From NCBI GenBank assembly GCA_030148335.1, contig JASBTQ010000008.1, forward strand, positions 1 through 64,000: 64,000 nucleotides of DNA, given 5' to 3'. This stretch comes from Allomuricauda sp. GTDB taxonomy: Bacteria; Bacteroidota; Bacteroidia; Flavobacteriales; Flavobacteriaceae. Below, in pieces: positions 26,900 through 36,159 of this stretch. The notes under the pieces are model-generated. The model was not told the DNA's origin. It was given only the letters and a program-made list of their open reading frames with translations, and searched no databases. The stretch's first letter is position 1. Every line of letters starts with the position of its first letter. Made by a program: the position numbers and the translations under genes.

Positions 26900-28069
26900 A
26901 TGGACAAAGCAAAAAAAGGCATCAACACGGTTTGCACCCACGAAGGGGAACTTGTGGACAGCCAGTTCAAAGGGGCCGTTTCTCCCTTATATATGAGCAC
27001 TTCCTATGAGTTCGAGGATGTGGATGTAAAACGGTATCCCAGATACTTCAACACTCCTAACCAGGAAGCACTGTGCAATAAACTGGCGGCATTGGAACAT
27101 ACCGAGGCCGCATTGATATTCGGAAGTGGCATGGCCGCTATAAGCACGGCCTTGATGGCCTTCTTGAAAGCGGGGGACCATATCGTTTTGCAGCAGACCA
27201 TATACGGGGGTACATATCACTTTGCCGTGACCCAGTTTGAAAAGTTTGGGATCGAATATTCGTTCACGGATGGTTGGTCAGTGGCGGATTTTGAGAAAAA
27301 GATTAAACCAAACACCAAAGTGATCTACATAGAAACCCCGTCCAACCCTTTGTTGACGATAACGGATATTGCCGGAGTGGCCCAATTGGCCCAAAAACAT
27401 GGTATCCTTCCCATGATAGACAACACTTTTGCCAGCCCCATCAACCAAACTCCCATCGATTTTGGGATTGATGTGGTGCTGCACAGTGCTACAAAATATA
27501 TGGGAGGCCATTCCGACATTTGTGCGGGTGTGGTCGCGGCTTCCAAAGAGCGCATGGACAAAGTCTTCCAGACCGCCATTTGCTTTGGAGGAAGTTTGAG
27601 TGATTATACGGTATGGCTGCTGGAACGCAGTATCAAGACCATGGCCATACGGGTGAAGGCCCAAAATGACAACGCCATGCAGATGGCACTATACCTGAAA
27701 AACAACACGGATGTGGAAAATGTCTATTACCCAGGTTTGGAGGACCATCCGGACCATGCGTTGGCCAAAGCACAGATGCACGGATTTGGGGGAATGCTCT
27801 CTTTTGAAATGGATCCAAGTATAGATGTCTCCTTGTTCTTCAAGCAGTTGAAACTCATCAAACCATCGATGAGCCTTGCAGGGATTGAAAGTACTTTGGT
27901 ATCCCCGGTGATGACATCGCATGCGCTCATGAGCCCGGAGGACAGGGAAAAGCAGGGCATCAAAGATTCGCTGATCCGTCTGTCATTGGGCATAGAAGAA
28001 ATAGAAGATTTAACAGCAGACATTGAACAGGCCATCGCCAAGGTAAAAGCAATGACTGTGACCGCATAA
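26900..28069 (+). CDS. Cys/Met metabolism PLP-dependent enzyme (gamma-lyase/synthase type)
   Basis: A 389-residue fold-type I PLP enzyme. The PLP-binding Lys199 is in HSATKYMGGHSD; FGSGMAAISTALMAFLKAGDH and YIETPSNPLLTITDI are also family signatures. It could be cystathionine gamma-synthase, cystathionine gamma-lyase or methionine gamma-lyase; sequence alone does not separate them here. With bshB1 only 5 bases downstream, a link to cysteine supply for bacillithiol is plausible but inferred. Confidence 0.9.
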   Translation: MDKAKKGINTVCTHEGELVDSQFKGAVSPLYMSTSYEFEDVDVKRYPRYFNTPNQEALCNKLAALEHTEAALIFGSGMAAISTALMAFLKAGDHIVLQQTIYGGTYHFAVTQFEKFGIEYSFTDGWSVADFEKKIKPNTKVIYIETPSNPLLTITDIAGVAQLAQKHGILPMIDNTFASPINQTPIDFGIDVVLHSATKYMGGHSDICAGVVAASKERMDKVFQTAICFGGSLSDYTVWLLERSIKTMAIRVKAQNDNAMQMALYLKNNTDVENVYYPGLEDHPDHALAKAQMHGFGGMLSFEMDPSIDVSLFFKQLKLIKPSMSLAGIESTLVSPVMTSHALMSPEDREKQGIKDSLIRLSLGIEEIEDLTADIEQAIAKVKAMTVTA

Positions 28070-28074
28070 CCAAT

Positions 28075-28797
28075 ATGAAACTAGACATTTTAGTATTCGG
28101 AGCCCATCCTGATGATGCCGAACTGGGCGCAGGGGCCACCATGGCCAAGGAAGTTTCCAAAGGAAAAAAAGTAGGGGTCGTTGACTTGACCCGTGGTGAA
28201 CTTGGAACACGGGGCACGGCGGAAATTAGGGATCAAGAAGCCACCAATGCGGCAAAAATATTGGGTCTGTCCGTTCGGGAGAACATGGAATTTGCCGATG
28301 GATTTTTCACCAATGACAAGGAACACCAATTGGAGCTGATCAAGGTCATCCGAAAGTACAGGCCGGAAATCGTGCTGTGCAATGCAGTGGATGATAGGCA
28401 CATCGATCATGCGAGGGGAAGCAAATTGGTGAGCGACGCTTGTTTTTTGAGCGGACTCGTTAAAATTGACACCAAAATGGACGGGGATGACCAATGGCAG
28501 GCACCATGGCGACCCAAGGTAGTGTACCATTACATCCAATGGAAAAATTTGGAGCCCGATTTTGTGGTGGATGTATCTGGTTTTATCGAAAAAAAGACAG
28601 AAGCCATCATGGCGTACAGTTCCCAGTTTTATGACCCAAAAAGTAAAGAACCTGAAACTCCGATCAGCAGCAAGAATTTCACCGACAGTGTGATCTATCG
28701 CGCTAGGGATTTGGGTAGAATAGTTGGTGTGGAATATGCCGAAGGCTTTACCGTGGAGCGATATGTCGCGGTGGACAGCCTAGGGGACCTTATCTGA
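28075..28797 (+). CDS. bshB1: Bacillithiol biosynthesis deacetylase BshB1
   Basis: A 240-residue cytoplasmic zinc deacetylase that converts GlcNAc-malate to GlcN-malate in bacillithiol synthesis. Zinc and catalytic residues are visible in GAHPDDAELGAG (His11, Asp13, Asp14) and in DDRHIDHARGS. Length and the C-terminal GVEYAEGF match BshB1 rather than the large PIG-L protein at 16.4 kb. bshA and bshC are not in the window. It follows the PLP enzyme by 5 bases and its stop codon abuts that of the convergent kinase without any gap. Confidence 0.94.
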   Translation: MKLDILVFGAHPDDAELGAGATMAKEVSKGKKVGVVDLTRGELGTRGTAEIRDQEATNAAKILGLSVRENMEFADGFFTNDKEHQLELIKVIRKYRPEIVLCNAVDDRHIDHARGSKLVSDACFLSGLVKIDTKMDGDDQWQAPWRPKVVYHYIQWKNLEPDFVVDVSGFIEKKTEAIMAYSSQFYDPKSKEPETPISSKNFTDSVIYRARDLGRIVGVEYAEGFTVERYVAVDSLGDLI

Positions 28798-30894
28798 TCA
28801 ACTGGCTTTCTGGTATCGTTTTTCGGCCTTTGGTAGGGTAAAATAAAAGGTGGTTCCCTTGCGAAGTGTACTTTCCACCCAAATGGAGCCTTTGTTCTTC
28901 AGTACCATTTCCTTGCATAGTGACAATCCAAGACCAGTACCCTTTTCATTGTTGGTGCCATAAGTGGTGATGTTCGTATAATCTTCAAAGACCTTTCGCT
29001 GCATTTCCTTGTTCATACCGATTCCAGTATCGCGTATCGAAATTTGCCATGAGGTAGGTTTCTCTTCCGCCTCTATGGTGATCAAACCGTCATTGGGGGT
29101 AAATTTGATGGCATTGCTGAGCAGGTTCCTTACCACAATATCAACTTGGTTCTGGTCTGCCCAAATCTGTGGATTATCAGGTAGTTGGTTGATGATTTTG
29201 ATGGACTTGCTCTTCGCCAGTTCGGACAACAATCGGATATTGCTCACCACTATTTTCTCCAAAGAAATCCTTTTAGGTCTTGTCACCGCTCCGTTGAGCT
29301 GATTTTGCCCCCAGGATAATAAGTTATTGAGGGTGAATGAAATGTTCTCTACATCGCTCTTGAGTTTGGGGATAAAGGAAATAAACTCGTCTTTCCCAAT
29401 TTCCCCTTCCATAAATAGCTTCAGCAATTCCTGCAAAGCACCAATAGGTCCCCTAAGATCGTGCCCGATGATGGAGAACAGTTTGGTCTTGGTCCTGTTG
29501 ATCTCGTTGAGCTCTGACTCGCGTTCAGTGACCGCTATGGATTTTTCCTTGAGTTCCTTGTTCAGTTTTTTCTGGATTTTTTCACTACGCCTTACCACCA
29601 AAATGATGATGCTCAGGATGAGCAGCACGATCACGGAAAAGTAAATGTAGTTCCGTTGTTTTGCCAATGCGACTTGGTTGGACTCGATGAGCTCCTTTTT
29701 TTCCTGTTCATATTGCAGTTTGGTCTCCAATAGGGACAAACTTTGTTTGTTCTTGTCCCTGAACAAAGAATCCGAAAGGGATTTGAAGGTTTCCAGATAC
29801 TCTAGCGCGGCCGTGTTGTCACCCTTCTTCTTATGAAGTTTGTACAAGGTTTCGGAGCAATCTATCTGCCCTTGTAGTGATTTGATTTTTTTGGACAGTT
29901 CCAGTCCTTCTTGGGCATGGACGAGTGAAAGGCTGTCTTTTTCCAGACCAAGATACACTTTGGCCATACCGTTCATCAATTGGATCTTTATCCGGTCATC
30001 CTCGATTTGGTGTTTGAAGAGCATATTGCTCTGATCGAACCAATAGAGGGCCCACTGGTATTTTTGCTGTTCCAAGTAAATGTTTCCCTTTACTTCGTAG
30101 GCATAGGCCAACCAGTCGTAAATTTTGTTTTTTTCAAAGGTGATGATACTCCTGTTGATGTTGAACATGGCATGCTTGAAATCCTTGGCATCCATATATA
30201 AGGAAGCCATATTGCTCTGGGTCTCCGCATCGATGACCTCGTTCCCTAGCTTTCTATTGATTTTTTGAACGGTATCATAGAACATCAGGGCATTTTTAAA
30301 GTCTTTCTGATCTGCGTAGAGTCCAGCAATGTTCTCGTTCAATATGGAGAGCATTTTTTGGTCGTCGATTTTTTTGGCCAGATCAATGCCTTTGAGATTA
30401 AGGTTGAGTGCATCTGCATAGTTGCCCTCAAAACTATAGTTTTGCGCCAAGGTATTGATGATGGAAATCTCGCAATGGACATCGTCCATTTCTTTTGCCA
30501 AATAAAGGGCCTCTTCGAAAAGGGGCATGGATTTTTTCCTGTCACCCCTGTCGTAATAGTAATTACCCAATGCATCCAATCCTTTTACCCTCCCATAACC
30601 ATAATCAATAGCCTCACTGTATTTGAGAGCTCTTTCCGCTATGGAATACAGACTGTCACTGTCCAGATATCTGTAGGAAAAAGCAAGTCGGATCAGTAGG
30701 TTGATGTGGGTAGTGTCCTTGGGATTGAATCTATTGGTGGACTCTAGGCGTTGCAATTTGAAAGCCAGACTATCCTTTTTGCTGATTTGGCCCAGAAGTG
30801 TGACCGTGGAAAGGAAAAAGCACACACACACCGTTACTCTGGAGAGCACGATTTTATAATTGGGTATGGAGTTTTTTTCTGACAGCAAAGACAA
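28798..30894 (-). CDS. TPR-containing HisKA sensor histidine kinase
   Basis: A 698-residue membrane kinase. It has an N-terminal signal/anchor (about 15-35), tetratricopeptide repeats over about 45-370, one membrane span around IYFSVIVLLILSIIILVV, a coiled coil, and a HisKA domain with FSIIGHDLRGPIGALQELL (phospho-His). The HATPase_c domain has LLSNAIKFTPNDG, IRDTGIGM and GTGLGLSLCKEMV. It differs from the LytS-type kinase at 6.2 kb in catalytic class but shares the TPR sensor layout. No response regulator is adjacent. Confidence 0.93.
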   Translation of the reverse strand: MSLLSEKNSIPNYKIVLSRVTVCVCFFLSTVTLLGQISKKDSLAFKLQRLESTNRFNPKDTTHINLLIRLAFSYRYLDSDSLYSIAERALKYSEAIDYGYGRVKGLDALGNYYYDRGDRKKSMPLFEEALYLAKEMDDVHCEISIINTLAQNYSFEGNYADALNLNLKGIDLAKKIDDQKMLSILNENIAGLYADQKDFKNALMFYDTVQKINRKLGNEVIDAETQSNMASLYMDAKDFKHAMFNINRSIITFEKNKIYDWLAYAYEVKGNIYLEQQKYQWALYWFDQSNMLFKHQIEDDRIKIQLMNGMAKVYLGLEKDSLSLVHAQEGLELSKKIKSLQGQIDCSETLYKLHKKKGDNTAALEYLETFKSLSDSLFRDKNKQSLSLLETKLQYEQEKKELIESNQVALAKQRNYIYFSVIVLLILSIIILVVRRSEKIQKKLNKELKEKSIAVTERESELNEINRTKTKLFSIIGHDLRGPIGALQELLKLFMEGEIGKDEFISFIPKLKSDVENISFTLNNLLSWGQNQLNGAVTRPKRISLEKIVVSNIRLLSELAKSKSIKIINQLPDNPQIWADQNQVDIVVRNLLSNAIKFTPNDGLITIEAEEKPTSWQISIRDTGIGMNKEMQRKVFEDYTNITTYGTNNEKGTGLGLSLCKEMVLKNKGSIWVESTLRKGTTFYFTLPKAEKRYQKAS

Positions 30895-31105
30895 TATCTA
30901 TTAAAGTGCTAAAATAATTTCATAGCTGTTTTTGGAAAATTAAATGTTGTGAAACGTCAAAATAAGTGTGTTTGGTCTAAAAAAACGTGTATTTTGTCGA
31001 TGGATTGTACTAAACTTCAAAAAGCAGGTGTACAGACTATTATGTGGCACAACGAACAGGAAGAATATTACTTCTGATTTTTTGTGAATGTAATGCCCAA
31101 AATAT

Positions 31106-31137
31106 TTTGGTTGGATCAATACAAAAAAGTATTTTTG
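31106..31137 (+). promoter_or_regulatory. Promoter of tRNA-His
   Basis: TTTG (31106-31109) and TATTTTTG (31130-31137) are separated by exactly 20 bases, a full match to the Bacteroidota housekeeping promoter TTTG / TAnnTTTG. The tRNA begins 16 bases downstream. Confidence 0.7.
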
Positions 31138-31152
31138 CATCCGCTTTAAATG

Positions 31153-31226
31153 GTGGTTGTAGCTCAGTTGGTTAGAGCGCTGGATTGTGGTTCCAGAGGT
31201 CGCCGGTTCGAGCCCGGTCTTCCACC
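31153..31226 (+). tRNA. tRNA-His (GTG anticodon)
   Basis: The cloverleaf is readable: D arm GCTC/GAGC, anticodon stem CTGGA/TCCAG around loop TTGTGGT (anticodon GTG), T arm GCCGG/CCGGT around TTCGAGC. The acceptor pairs GTGGTTG with CTTCCAC, leaving positions 5-68 and 6-67 as U-U. A G at 31152 supplies the -1 G typical of tRNA-His opposite C73 (31226). No complete CCA is encoded. It is a single tRNA gene with its own promoter and terminator. Confidence 0.93.
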
Positions 31227-31240
31227 CAAGCGTTTGATAG

Positions 31241-31270
31241 ATCCCAAGCCGAAAGGTTTGGGATTTTTTT
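31241..31270 (+). terminator. Terminator after tRNA-His
   Basis: Stem ATCCCAAGCC (31241-31250) pairs with GGTTTGGGAT (31255-31264), with one G-U pair, around a GAAA tetraloop, and is followed by a run of T. It separates the tRNA from the large surface-protein operon. Confidence 0.8.
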
Positions 31271-31434
31271 GTTTTAAAAGTTTCTTTTTTTCTAATCCGT
31301 CCATTGATAAAGCCCATCCATCAATTGAAATGGGACATCCGTCAATTCTGGTACCTATGACTTGATTGTTTGCCTTACTTTCCCTCCCAACCTCTACATT
31401 TTTTATTTCATCACTTTAAAAGAAGTTGGAATTT

Positions 31435-34400
31435 ATGGGAAAAAGAGTGTTGTGGCTGTGTTTTGTCGGACTCATTTTATATCAATCGGTCTTGGCCAAA
31501 AATGGTACGGAAAAGGATTCGTTATCCATTGAACAACCTGGCAAGGAACAAAAAAATATCAAGAGGCACTTCAAAGGATTGGACAACGATTTCTCGAATG
31601 TTCATTTCCTCCAAACACTTCAAAGTGAGTTCGATGATGCTTATTTCCAACAAAACTTTATACTGGACACTACTACTACCCAGATTGTCCAAACTGCAAA
31701 ATCGGTCTTCGATGAGTTGGAAGCCACCCAAAACTATGTGAACCTGATTGCACCCAATGACATGGTCACACTTCCAATTGGGGTCAAGAAGGAAATCGGG
31801 ACCATTACATATACGCTGGCAATCAGCAAGGCCATCATTTTTCCAGATCATATGGAAGTCACGGCATTTGTCCACATAGGCATTCCACAATCCGATTCCA
31901 ATAAGGATCCAATTGAACTGTTTTTTGGTGCGGAGGGAATCAAGATTTCCCACAAAGGGGGCATCTATGGTGATGCCAATTTGGTATTATTGGGGGATAT
32001 AGGTATCCCCATCAACGGTGGTAATGGCCTTGTTGCCCTAAGGGGAGGGTTCGATATGGAATCGGGAAATACGGACAAGTTTACCTACGTTACCATTGAC
32101 TGTGGAGGGTTTAAGGAATTGGGGATTACGGCCGACTTGATGTTTCCGAGAAGCATGTTGGAACCCGTGGATTCCAAATACGAAGTGATCCCGGATGAAA
32201 ATGTAAAAGTGGAGGGACATTTCCAGACCATTGTGAGTGATTGGAACGATATCCTTGTTGAAGTGGACCTGCCACCGTTTCAACTGACCAAACAGGGAAG
32301 TGCAGATGGAAGGGGAAAGGCTGGATTGGTCTTTGAACTGAATAAGGCCATTTTTGATTTCAGTGACCTTAGGAATTCCCCCAATGTTATATTTCCTGAA
32401 GGATACCAGCAGTATTTGATTCCTGGAAATGAACAATTGTGGAGGGGAGTCTATGTAGATACTTTCACAGTCATCTTGCCCGAGCAGTTCAATAAAAGGA
32501 ACGGAGAGGAACGTGTCCAATTTCAGGCACAACATTTATTGGTGGATGGAATGGGTGTTTCGGGAAGCTTTTCCGTAGATAACATTTTGCCGCTCCATGA
32601 AGGCAATGCATCCAATTGGCAATTTTCCGTTGACCATATCGAGGCAGAGTTCGTGACGAACAACATAATAGGAGCAGGCTTTAATGGAAAGATTGTACTT
32701 CCCGTTTCCAAAGAGGTGACAGCCACGGAACTATCGAATGAAAATTCAGAAACCATACAGCGAAAAACGTTGGTGTACGAAGCCATTATCGACCCTGTCA
32801 ATGATGAATACATTTTATCGGCTTCGGTCAATGAGGCTATATCGTTCAATGTGTTCAAGGCAACGGCCACACTCACGGAGAATTCTTATGTGGAACTCAA
32901 GGTAAAGGAAAAAAAGTTCAGGCCCAAAGCAGTTTTACATGGAAGTTTGGAAATACGGGGCGACAATTCCGAATCGGAAAACGATAATCCGCTGATCAAT
33001 TTTAAAGGAATCACCTTTCAAAACCTTCAATTGCAAACGGAAAGTCCTTATTTTCAAGTAGATTATCTAGGGTATAATGGAGAAGTGAAGTTTGCCGACT
33101 TCCCGGTGACCCTTTCACAAATTGGATTTACCTCCACCAATTCCATGGCGGCGCTCTCTTTCAACCTCGATGTGAACATGATGGAAAAGGGGTTTGCGGG
33201 AAATACCACCCTTTCCATTGTGGGGGGATTCAATGAAGATGAAGGATTGCATCGTTGGCACTTCCAAAAAATCGAACTCCATCAAATCTATCTGGAAGCC
33301 GATTTGGGAACCATCCAGATCAGTGGAACGGTGGACATTAAAAGGGACGACCCCATTTACGGAAATGGGTTCTATGGGGAATTGGGAGCGACTTTCAATG
33401 GGATCGCCGTGGACGCCTCGGCATGGTTTGGAAGAAAAGATTTTAGGTACTGGTTCGTGGATACGTATGTGGATCTATCCAATTCTTTGACCCCCTCTTA
33501 TATAGGTCCGGCAAAAGTAAATGGAATAGGCGGTGGCGCATATTACAAAATGTCCAAAAAACCAGGCACTTATTCTGCAATGATTCCTTCAGGACAGTCC
33601 TATGTGCCAAACCACAACAATGGATTAGGTTTCAGGGCTCTTCTTGGATTTGCACTCACCAATGAGAAGGCGTTCAACGGAAAGGTGGGCTTTGAAATGG
33701 ATTTCAACAACCACTATGGATTGAACCGTGTGATGTTCTTTGGTGAAGGCCATATTGTGAAAGCGTTGGACTTTGAGTTTGGCGACAAGTTCAAGCAAAA
33801 GCTAAAGGGGATGGAGGAGCAAATCAATTCCTTTGGTGAGAACAATCCCACGATGGAACGTCTGAAGGAAACCAATCTAGTGGATTACAGTAAAGTGAGT
33901 TTCCCACAGGATGGATTGACCTTTGATGTGGGCATCGATGCCCATTTTGCCATGGAAATGGATTTTCAGCACAGTACGTTCCATGCCGAGCTGGAAATTT
34001 ATGTGAACACCCCAGGCGGATTTTTTCAGGGAGTTGGGCCAAAAGGAAGGGCAGGTTGGGCCGTTTTCCACATTGAACCGGATGAATGGTATCTCCATAT
34101 AGGTACACCCGAAGATCGTATTGGTCTAAAGCTTGGATTGGGCAATTTCAGTCTAAAAAGCACTTCTTATTTAATGATTGGGGACAATATTCCCGGAAGT
34201 CCGCCACCACCTTCCATTGTGGCTGAAATATTGGGGGTTGAACTGTCGAGTCTGGACTATATGCGCGACCTGAATGCTCTTGAGAGTGGCATGGGCTTTG
34301 CCTTCGGCTCCGATTTCAGCATCGACACAGGGGATATGACCTTTTTGATTTTCTATGCCCGTTTTCAAGCTGGATTGGGCTTTGACATCATGATAAAGGA

Positions 34401-36159
34401 TTATGGAGAGACGGCCTGTAAGGGAAGTGGACAGATTGGTATTGATGGTTGGTATGCGAACGGCCAGGCCTATGCCTACTTGCAAGGGGAACTCGGCATC
34501 AACATCAAACTGTTTTTTGTACGGAAAAAAATACCCATCATTAAAGCAGGTGCCGCGGTATTGCTGCAGGCAAAACTACCAAATCCGGCTTGGTTCAAGG
34601 GATATTTGGGAGGGCATTTCAACCTTCTGGGCGGATTGGTCAAGGGCAGGTTCCGGTTCAAGATAGAATTGGGCGAGGACTGCGAAGTGATTGGGGGCGC
34701 ACCGTTGGGGGGGTTGAAGGTCATTTCCGATGTGACCCCGCGGAACGGGTCCGGAGAAATGGATGTCTTTACCGTTCCCCAGGCCGCTTTCAATATGCGT
34801 GTCAACCACCCCTTTGAACTAGAGGATGATGAAGGAGTGAAAACGTATCGAATTCTGTTGGATGAATATAGTGTTACCAAAGATGGCAATGCCATCACTG
34901 GTGAACTGAAATGGAACGAAAACAATGATCTGGCCAACTTTGTGTCCCATGATATTTTGCCTCCCAACTCGTCCATCCATGTCAAAGTCGCTGTAAGTTT
35001 TCAAGAATGGCGGGGCGGTAGGTGGATCACCCTGACAGAAGGCGGCAAACCGGCCAAGGAAATCGAGGAGCGCGGTTTCACCACTGGCGAGGCACCAGAT
35101 TACATACCGCTTACCAATATTGTGTATTGCTACCCCGTAATTGATCAGCAGTATTTCTATCAAAATGAGAGAAGGTCTGGATACGTAAAACTGGAGAGAG
35201 GGCAACCCTATCTGTTCGCACCGGAAACCGATTGGGTACAATATACGAGATTCATCACGGAAACAAGGGAAGTGGAAGCAAAAGCAAAAGGGGTATCGTA
35301 CAATCAGGCAGAAAAGATGGTGCGGTTTGATATCCCATCGCTGGAGAACCAAAAAGCCTATACGTTCCAGCTACTGAGCAGTTCACCTGAAGAGGCCACG
35401 TCGGGAAGGGTGGATGAAAGCTACACGGCCCAAAATACTGGACAAGAAGGAAATTCCGTAGAAGTCCGTAACCGTCAGGTGGGGACAACAGCCAAAAAGG
35501 CGGCCGAGACCGAAGTTTTGGTATATGGGTTTTCCACAAGCCAATACAATACTTTCAAAGAAAAGGTATCGGACAAAAAAGTGGACAAATATTTATTGGA
35601 CCCCATACATTCCAATGTCCATGCATTGCAAGTGGATGTAATACCCTCTGAGCGTTTTGGAAAGGAGGAACTATTGGGGGATAAATACACGGCCGATTTG
35701 CCGATGATTACCAAAGAGGCGGTTCTGAGTGACAGCTATTACCATGAAGTCATTGACCCCCTCATTTATGAAGGATATCCCTTGGAACCCCTCTTCACTG
35801 TCGATAGGGATGTAATGGAGCTTGGCCTGCCCCCAAAAAAGGGTGTGGATATCATGACATGGTACATCTCTTATCTGGAGTCCAACCCTGATTATACTTT
35901 GTTGGATAGAAGGGTTCCCTATCGCTACAACCTTCCCTTTTACTACAAGCAGGATTTTATTGACATTCAATACAAAGTGGTCAATGCATACCTACACGAA
36001 CCCAATAAATACGAATCGCAGATCAGCAGGTACAATTACATTATAAATGGAACAATGCCACCCATCCGAAAAGGGGATTACAAAGTAATGTTCCAATATA
36101 TGCTCCCCGGCAATATACCTGGGACTTCCCAAATCTTCATTTATAACAACCCTTATTAA
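31435..36159 (+). CDS. Very large exported beta-rich protein, first gene of surface operon
   Basis: A 1574-residue protein with a signal peptide (MGKRVLWLCFVGLILYQSVLA). I recognise no domain. Residues 100-1050 are beta-rich with recurring blocks such as GHFQTIVSDWNDILVEVDLP and GSLEIRGDNS, reminiscent of repeated shell- or fibre-like strands. Segments around 1050-1130 (GYLGGHFNLLGGLVKGRFRFK) are glycine-rich, and the last 400 residues look like Ig-like sheets (PQAAFNMRVNHPFELEDDEG). No T9SS sorting domain is seen at the C-terminus. ATG 31435 starts the signal. The stop overlaps the next ATG by one base (TAATG), so it is coupled to the fibronectin gene. Confidence 0.88.
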   Translation: MGKRVLWLCFVGLILYQSVLAKNGTEKDSLSIEQPGKEQKNIKRHFKGLDNDFSNVHFLQTLQSEFDDAYFQQNFILDTTTTQIVQTAKSVFDELEATQNYVNLIAPNDMVTLPIGVKKEIGTITYTLAISKAIIFPDHMEVTAFVHIGIPQSDSNKDPIELFFGAEGIKISHKGGIYGDANLVLLGDIGIPINGGNGLVALRGGFDMESGNTDKFTYVTIDCGGFKELGITADLMFPRSMLEPVDSKYEVIPDENVKVEGHFQTIVSDWNDILVEVDLPPFQLTKQGSADGRGKAGLVFELNKAIFDFSDLRNSPNVIFPEGYQQYLIPGNEQLWRGVYVDTFTVILPEQFNKRNGEERVQFQAQHLLVDGMGVSGSFSVDNILPLHEGNASNWQFSVDHIEAEFVTNNIIGAGFNGKIVLPVSKEVTATELSNENSETIQRKTLVYEAIIDPVNDEYILSASVNEAISFNVFKATATLTENSYVELKVKEKKFRPKAVLHGSLEIRGDNSESENDNPLINFKGITFQNLQLQTESPYFQVDYLGYNGEVKFADFPVTLSQIGFTSTNSMAALSFNLDVNMMEKGFAGNTTLSIVGGFNEDEGLHRWHFQKIELHQIYLEADLGTIQISGTVDIKRDDPIYGNGFYGELGATFNGIAVDASAWFGRKDFRYWFVDTYVDLSNSLTPSYIGPAKVNGIGGGAYYKMSKKPGTYSAMIPSGQSYVPNHNNGLGFRALLGFALTNEKAFNGKVGFEMDFNNHYGLNRVMFFGEGHIVKALDFEFGDKFKQKLKGMEEQINSFGENNPTMERLKETNLVDYSKVSFPQDGLTFDVGIDAHFAMEMDFQHSTFHAELEIYVNTPGGFFQGVGPKGRAGWAVFHIEPDEWYLHIGTPEDRIGLKLGLGNFSLKSTSYLMIGDNIPGSPPPPSIVAEILGVELSSLDYMRDLNALESGMGFAFGSDFSIDTGDMTFLIFYARFQAGLGFDIMIKDYGETACKGSGQIGIDGWYANGQAYAYLQGELGINIKLFFVRKKIPIIKAGAAVLLQAKLPNPAWFKGYLGGHFNLLGGLVKGRFRFKIELGEDCEVIGGAPLGGLKVISDVTPRNGSGEMDVFTVPQAAFNMRVNHPFELEDDEGVKTYRILLDEYSVTKDGNAITGELKWNENNDLANFVSHDILPPNSSIHVKVAVSFQEWRGGRWITLTEGGKPAKEIEERGFTTGEAPDYIPLTNIVYCYPVIDQQYFYQNERRSGYVKLERGQPYLFAPETDWVQYTRFITETREVEAKAKGVSYNQAEKMVRFDIPSLENQKAYTFQLLSSSPEEATSGRVDESYTAQNTGQEGNSVEVRNRQVGTTAKKAAETEVLVYGFSTSQYNTFKEKVSDKKVDKYLLDPIHSNVHALQVDVIPSERFGKEELLGDKYTADLPMITKEAVLSDSYYHEVIDPLIYEGYPLEPLFTVDRDVMELGLPPKKGVDIMTWYISYLESNPDYTLLDRRVPYRYNLPFYYKQDFIDIQYKVVNAYLHEPNKYESQISRYNYIINGTMPPIRKGDYKVMFQYMLPGNIPGTSQIFIYNNPY

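Noticed and set aside
31153-31240. tRNA-His as the attachment site of an integrated island covering 31-58 kb
   Set aside because: No integrase gene is present and I see no second copy of the tRNA 3' end near the right side of the region; the five surface genes also have core-like composition.
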